From: Nostoc sp. CHAB 5715
Lineage (GTDB): Bacteria > Cyanobacteriota > Cyanobacteriia > Cyanobacteriales > Nostocaceae
Reading direction: 5' to 3'
Length of the DNA stretch: 11,538 nt
Assembly (NCBI RefSeq): GCF_020829685.1
Contig: NZ_JAIVFR010000096.1
Coordinates: 1 to 11,538, forward strand
Both the position numbers and the translations under genes were made by a program. Of this stretch, positions 8,092-11,538 are shown in pieces (the stretch's first letter is position 1; every line of letters starts with the position of its first letter). The notes beneath the pieces were generated by a model. It had not been told where the DNA came from. It was given only the letters and a program-made list of their open reading frames with translations, and made no database searches.

Positions 8092-10302
8092 ATGGGCGTG
8101 AAAAACAAGAACATTGAAGATTTTTATCCCCTCTCACCTATGCAGCAAGGCATTCTATTCCACAGTCTTGCAGAGCCTAAATCAGGGGTATATTTTGAAC
8201 AATTTAGCTGGACTCTCCAAGGAAAGCTTAACATTCAAGCATTCCATCGCGCATGGCAACATGTTGTAGAACGACATTCAATTCTGAGAACCTGTTTTGT
8301 TTGGGAAGGCTTAAAAGAGCCAGTACAAATCGTGCATCGACAGGTGAATCTACCTTGGCAAGAGTATAATTGGCAGCATCTTTCACCAGAAGAACAACAA
8401 CAAAAGTTAGAGTTTTTCTTACAAAGCGATCGCTCTAATGGGTTTGAACTTAAGCAACCACCATTGATGCGGTTAACACTGATTCAACTTTCGGACATTT
8501 CCTATAATTTTACCTGGAGTCATCATCATCTGTTGCTAGATGGATTGGTCGGGATTTGTGTAGAGCGATCTCTGGAAATGAGTATAGCCATTTTAGGCAT
8601 CCTCAAGGCAGGAGCAGCCTATGTACCCATTGACGTAAATTATCCAAAAGAGCGGATTGAATATATATTAGAAGATGCTCAAGTGGAAATTCTCTTGACT
8701 CAACAGCATCTAGAAGTTGAATTGCCTAAACACCAAACATCACTATTGTATTTAGAGCGCAATTGGTCAGATATTGCCCAACAATCAACCCAGAATTGTC
8801 GCAGCCAAGTCACCTCAGAAAACTTAGCCTATGTAATTTACACATCAGGTTCGACAGGTAAACCAAAAGGGGTAGCAGTAAACCATCAGGCATTAGTCAA
8901 TTACACTTTAGAAATTGCCGAGCAGTTTAAGCTACAAAATAGCGATCGCTTCCTTCAATTTGCCTCAATTGGTTTTGACGTAGTAGTCGAAGAACTCTTT
9001 CCCACTTGGATAAAAGGAGCTACAGTAGTCCTACTAGAAAATAACCAGCTAATCTCCTGTAGCGAATTCCAGCAATTAATTAATAAACAACAGTTAACGG
9101 TATTTGAGTTACCTACAGCTTACTGGCATCAATGGGTATCACAACTAGCTTCAAATCAAGAGAAAGTCCCTAGTTGTGTTCGATTTGCAATTGTGGGGGG
9201 AGAAAGAATCTCCGCTGAAAGATTGAGACAATGGCAGCAATGGCAGACCCCGCTAGTTCATGTCTACGGACTTACTGAAACAACAGTCACCTCAACACTC
9301 TATTACTTAAACAGTGAGATAGAAGCACTAGATACAGGAAAAGAACTTTCGATTGGAAGACCGATCGCTAACACACAAATATACTTATTAGATTCTCATC
9401 TACAACCTGTACCAGTAGGAGTAGCAGGAGAAATATACATAGGAGGAGCAGGAATAGCCAGAGGATATGTCAATCGAGCAGAATTAACCGCCCTTAGATT
9501 TATTCCCAATCCCTTTAGCACTAAATCAGGTTCCCGACTATACAAAACAGGAGATTTAGCCCGATATTTAAAAAATGGAGACATTGAGTACATTGGACGG
9601 ATTGATAATCAAGTCAAACTCAGAGGATTCCGCATTGAACTAGGAGAAATTGAAGCGGTATTAAACCAACATCCAGAGATAGCGACGGGCGTAGTGATGC
9701 TAAGGGAAGATAACCCCGACAATCAGTACTTAACAGCTTACATAAAGTTGTTTGCTCAAGAGAATGTAGTAATCGAACAGAATAATTCTTTAAAAACCTT
9801 AAATAAAAGTCTGCGAGATTATCTTAAGAAACACTTACCTGACTACATGATTCCCTCTGCTTTCGTCGAATTAAGAACTTTACCACTGACATCTAATGGT
9901 AAAATAGATAGAAAAGCATTACCCGCACCAGATAGCATACGTCCCCAATTGGAGGCGGTTTATCAGCCACCCCAAACAGAGATAGAGAAAACTATTGCTG
10001 ATATTTGGCAAAAGTTACTTAAACTTGAAGACGTAGGAATTCATGATAACTTCTTTGAAATTGGTGGTCATTCGTTGTTTTTGGTTCAGGTTCATAGCAA
10101 ATTACAAACAGTATTTAAAATAAATTTATTAATACTCGATCTATTTAGATATCCAACTATCAGTTCCTTGGCTAAGTTTCTCGGTCAAGCAAACAATAAT
10201 GAACCATCATCTTTTCATCAAACTGACAATAGAACCAAAAAATTAACAGAGGGTAAAGATCGTATCAAACAGTTTTTAACAATTAGTAAGAAAATTAGAT
10301 AA
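8092..10302 (+). CDS. NRPS: truncated C, A and T domains; internal C/A deletion
   Basis: This 736-residue synthetase begins with an NRPS condensation N-lobe, YPLSPMQQGILFHSL, the type usually found after an epimerase, which agrees with the E domain that ends the previous protein. The C domain reaches its catalytic HHLLLDG (145-151), then at residue ~152 jumps straight into LVGICVERSLEM of an adenylation domain. The rest of C and the A1 region are absent. The A domain keeps A2 (LKAGAAYVPID), A3 YTSGSTGKPKG (250), A5 with the variant YGLTE (Tyr392), A7, A8 and A10 NGKIDRKAL (Lys604). The carrier domain has Ser661 in IGGHSL and is followed by a basic tail. My pocket reading is D-V-E-E-I-G-V-V-T-K; the paired Glu residues hint at a basic substrate, but I know no exact match. 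It starts one base after the previous stop and ends two bases before a PKS-type start, so it would have passed its peptide to a polyketide synthase. Confidence 0.85.
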   Translation: MGVKNKNIEDFYPLSPMQQGILFHSLAEPKSGVYFEQFSWTLQGKLNIQAFHRAWQHVVERHSILRTCFVWEGLKEPVQIVHRQVNLPWQEYNWQHLSPEEQQQKLEFFLQSDRSNGFELKQPPLMRLTLIQLSDISYNFTWSHHHLLLDGLVGICVERSLEMSIAILGILKAGAAYVPIDVNYPKERIEYILEDAQVEILLTQQHLEVELPKHQTSLLYLERNWSDIAQQSTQNCRSQVTSENLAYVIYTSGSTGKPKGVAVNHQALVNYTLEIAEQFKLQNSDRFLQFASIGFDVVVEELFPTWIKGATVVLLENNQLISCSEFQQLINKQQLTVFELPTAYWHQWVSQLASNQEKVPSCVRFAIVGGERISAERLRQWQQWQTPLVHVYGLTETTVTSTLYYLNSEIEALDTGKELSIGRPIANTQIYLLDSHLQPVPVGVAGEIYIGGAGIARGYVNRAELTALRFIPNPFSTKSGSRLYKTGDLARYLKNGDIEYIGRIDNQVKLRGFRIELGEIEAVLNQHPEIATGVVMLREDNPDNQYLTAYIKLFAQENVVIEQNNSLKTLNKSLRDYLKKHLPDYMIPSAFVELRTLPLTSNGKIDRKALPAPDSIRPQLEAVYQPPQTEIEKTIADIWQKLLKLEDVGIHDNFFEIGGHSLFLVQVHSKLQTVFKINLLILDLFRYPTISSLAKFLGQANNNEPSSFHQTDNRTKKLTEGKDRIKQFLTISKKIR

Positions 10303-10304
10303 AA

Positions 10305-10402
10305 ATGAGTGCTCATTCAGAAATTAGTCAAAATGGTTTAGAAATAGCAATCATTCGTGTCGTGCTTTTGATGCAGAAGCACAAGTAACTGTTCCTAGTA
10401 AT
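10305..10402 (+). pseudogene. PKS ketosynthase relic: start codon region plus a displaced KS fragment
   Basis: ATG 10305 opens a frame reading MSAHSEISQNGLEIAII, the usual beginning of a ketosynthase (EIAIIGxxGRFP in the family). After ATT 10353-10355 the match stops, and this frame ends at TAA 10386-10388 after 27 residues. In another frame, 10358-10402 encodes CRAFDAEAQVTVPSN. This resembles the KS block CRAFDAxAQGTV, which lies roughly 200 residues further into the domain, here with Val where Gly is usual. So two KS pieces are joined out of frame and the active-site Cys and His regions are gone. Two bases separate this start from the stop of the second NRPS. The ancestral gene was the next assembly-line protein, probably a PKS-NRPS hybrid given the carrier relic that follows. 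Confidence 0.75.
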
Positions 10403-10656
10403 TAGGCATTAACGATAGCTTTTTTGAGTTGGAAGGAAATTCTTTGATATGGATTCAGGTAATTTCTCAGCTTTGCCAAAACTTCTAGGTTAAACTATCT
10501 ATTCCTTCTTTATTTGAGTCCCCATCTCTAGCTGAACTAGCTCTAATTATTGAAAAATTGCTTGTCACGGAATTAGATGAAGAAGTGTTAGCCAAGATGT
10601 TAGCAGAGTTAGAGGAACTATCTGAATCGGAAACTGAATCAGCTTTGGTACAATAA
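10402..10656 (+). pseudogene. Carrier-protein (PCP) C-terminal relic with an in-frame TAG
   Basis: The frame from 10402 to TAA 10654-10656 reads LGINDSFFELEGNSLIWIQV, then continues to a helix-rich end with SIPSLFESPSLAELALIIEKL and an acidic tail ending ESALVQ. This is the second half of a carrier domain and the natural C-terminus of a large synthetase. The phosphopantetheine motif is altered to LEGNSL, where GG(H/D/N)SL is expected. A TAG stop at 10486-10488 interrupts it where the family usually has Gln in a FQVKLSIPSLFE-like stretch, so a CAG to TAG change is likely. It is fused at about 10402 to the KS relic in a different frame. With the KS start it marks both ends of a PKS/NRPS gene whose middle, probably several kilobases, has been lost. 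Confidence 0.8.
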
Positions 10657-10663
10657 GAAGGGA
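10657..10663 (+). promoter_or_regulatory. Ribosome binding site of the PLP enzyme
   Basis: GAAGGGA lies 4 nt before ATG 10668 and directly after the TAA that ends the carrier relic. This keeps the PLP gene in the same presumed operon. Confidence 0.5.
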
Positions 10664-10667
10664 ACAA

Positions 10668-11538
10668 ATGAGTAGTTTGACACAACTAAGCAACTCTATT
10701 AATAAAATCGTACCTGCTCTTTTAGAGGGTTGGATGAGGGATTATTATTTCAGTACCGAAATTGATATCGGTAGTAGTGGAGTAGAAAACTTTTCGCTTA
10801 CCGAGCTTTATCAACTTACTAATCTTACTCAAGAAGAACTGAATAATGTAGTCTTCCACGATAGCTCTAGCTTGGGAAGCTTACAGTTACGTCAAGCTAT
10901 TGCCTCCCGTTGGAGTAATGGAGATCCAGAGCAAGTTATGGTAACTCATGGCTTAAGCGAAGCCAATTTCTTAATCATGAATGGACTGCTTAATGCTGGT
11001 GATGAAGTAGTTGTCTTAGCTCCTTGCTATCAACAACTATTTTCTATTGCTGAGTCGATGGGGTGCCAGTTAAAGCATTGGCAACTTCGATGTGAGCATA
11101 ATTTTGCTCCTGATATTGAGGAAGTCAAAAAGTTAATTACCCCACGCACCCGAATGGTAATTGTTAACTTCCCGCACAATCCCACTGGTGTGTCATTAAG
11201 TCAACAAGAACAAAATGAGTTAATCAAGGCAGTAGCGGAGGTAGGAGCTTATCTTGTTTGGGATGCAGCTTTTGCAGATATCGTTTACGACGGTATTCCC
11301 CTGCCCAATCCTAACTTACATTACGATCGCTCTATTTCAATGGGAACTTTTTCTAAATGCTATGGATTGCCAGGATTGCGATTTGGATGGTGTTTGGCTT
11401 CAAAAGAAGTGTTAGAACAAATTGATGGAGTAGTTTATTCAGAGGGTTTAGCTTATATTATAGAATGCAAAGATGAATGTGAAGCGGTAGATATTTTACC
11501 AATTGCGAAGCTAAGAAATCAACTATTACGCAGACCTG
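10668..11538 (+). CDS. PLP-dependent aminotransferase-fold enzyme, capreomycidine-synthase-like; C-terminus replaced, runs off the window
   Basis: The frame is open from ATG 10668 to the window end (290 codons). Residues 1-~251 are a fold-type I PLP enzyme. The N-terminal block GWMRDYYFSTEIDIGSSGVE resembles capreomycidine synthases (VioD type) as I remember them. PLP-site residues are Asn171 (NFPHNPTG), Asp199 (WDAAFAD), the Schiff-base Lys230 (GTFSKCYGLPG) and Arg238 (PGLRFGW). In viomycin assembly the relative VioD closes the guanidine ring of beta-hydroxy-arginine; plain transamination is the alternative. The family normally continues for another ~120 residues, including the substrate-carboxylate Arg. 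Here, after EVLEQ at residue 251, the chain switches to an unrelated nuclease-like segment. The gene follows the carrier relic by 11 nt, so it belonged to the cluster. As read it lacks its C-terminal small domain and is probably inactive. Confidence 0.75.
   Translation, partial: MSSLTQLSNSINKIVPALLEGWMRDYYFSTEIDIGSSGVENFSLTELYQLTNLTQEELNNVVFHDSSSLGSLQLRQAIASRWSNGDPEQVMVTHGLSEANFLIMNGLLNAGDEVVVLAPCYQQLFSIAESMGCQLKHWQLRCEHNFAPDIEEVKKLITPRTRMVIVNFPHNPTGVSLSQQEQNELIKAVAEVGAYLVWDAAFADIVYDGIPLPNPNLHYDRSISMGTFSKCYGLPGLRFGWCLASKEVLEQIDGVVYSEGLAYIIECKDECEAVDILPIAKLRNQLLRRP
11421..11538 (+). other. Nuclease-like (PD-(D/E)XK type) segment fused in frame to the PLP enzyme
   Basis: From ATT 11421 the open frame reads IDGVVYSEGLAYIIECKDE and continues through PIAKLRNQLLRRP to the window edge. 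The pattern IDG, about a dozen residues, then the strand IIECK fits the Asp and ExK ligands of PD-(D/E)XK restriction-endonuclease folds, such as Mrr-like or type IV restriction proteins. It does not fit the C-terminal domain of an aminotransferase. Only 39 residues are visible, so the exact family is open. It lies in the same frame as the PLP enzyme, and the switch occurs between about 11415 and 11424. Confidence 0.55.

Noticed and set aside
10303..10667. Gap after the second NRPS as a regulatory or RNA-coding region
   Set aside because: Nearly all of it translates into recognisable KS and carrier-domain pieces, so it is gene relic rather than an RNA or promoter region.
10485..10685. Minus-strand Ser/Asp-rich ORF over the carrier relic
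   Set aside because: The plus strand explains this DNA better as a carrier-domain C-terminus; the Ser-rich composition is the antisense of its acidic tail.
1..11538. Transposase, IS ends, CRISPR repeats, tRNA genes, thioesterase domain
   Set aside because: I looked for these on both strands because the junctions suggested rearrangement and the cluster should end in chain release, but nothing convincing was seen.

Overview
The window is a piece of an AT-rich cyanobacterial chromosome carrying a nonribosomal peptide/polyketide (NRPS/PKS) biosynthetic cluster. Seven copies of the palindrome GCGATCGC (HIP1, the repeat enriched in cyanobacteria) are present, and the NRPS, FkbH and kinase sequences look like filamentous-cyanobacterial types. 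The second point rests on memory of the families, not on a search.

Layout. Positions 1-309 (minus strand) hold only the C-terminal lobe of a Ser/Thr protein kinase. At about 300-312 this meets the last ~58 codons of an acyl-CoA dehydrogenase on the plus strand (310-486). From there every gene runs on the plus strand with short gaps: an FkbH-type HAD/glyceryl-transferase protein (490-1548); a condensation domain fused to a TauD/SyrP-type Fe(II)/2-oxoglutarate hydroxylase (1609-4152); an NRPS with a degenerate condensation-like domain, an Asn/Asp-type adenylation domain, a carrier domain and an epimerase (4200-8090); a second NRPS with C, A and carrier domains (8092-10302); a badly damaged PKS/NRPS relic (10305-10656); and a PLP-dependent enzyme resembling capreomycidine synthase (10668 to the window end).

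How the genes would have worked together (inference). The ancestral line appears to have made a hybrid peptide-polyketide. One module is split over two proteins (C-TauD, then C-like-A-T-E) and fits incorporation of a D-configured beta-hydroxy-asparagine or -aspartate. The next module, whose substrate pocket appears acidic, hands on to a PKS that is now almost entirely lost. The PLP enzyme may have supplied an unusual, possibly cyclic-guanidine, amino acid. The acyl-CoA dehydrogenase and FkbH are partners in glycerate-derived (hydroxy/methoxymalonyl-ACP) extender or starter pathways.

The most striking feature is damage. I see six junctions where two unrelated or non-adjacent protein segments are joined: kinase/dehydrogenase, C/A in the first NRPS, C/A in the second NRPS, two inside the PKS relic, and aminotransferase/nuclease at the end. 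The three fusions inside long ORFs all keep frame. No transposase, IS end or attachment site is visible. Either the cluster is eroding by internal deletion, as in a reduced or symbiotic genome, or the assembly is chimeric. Read mapping would decide. No tRNA, rRNA, CRISPR array, riboswitch or convincing terminator was found.
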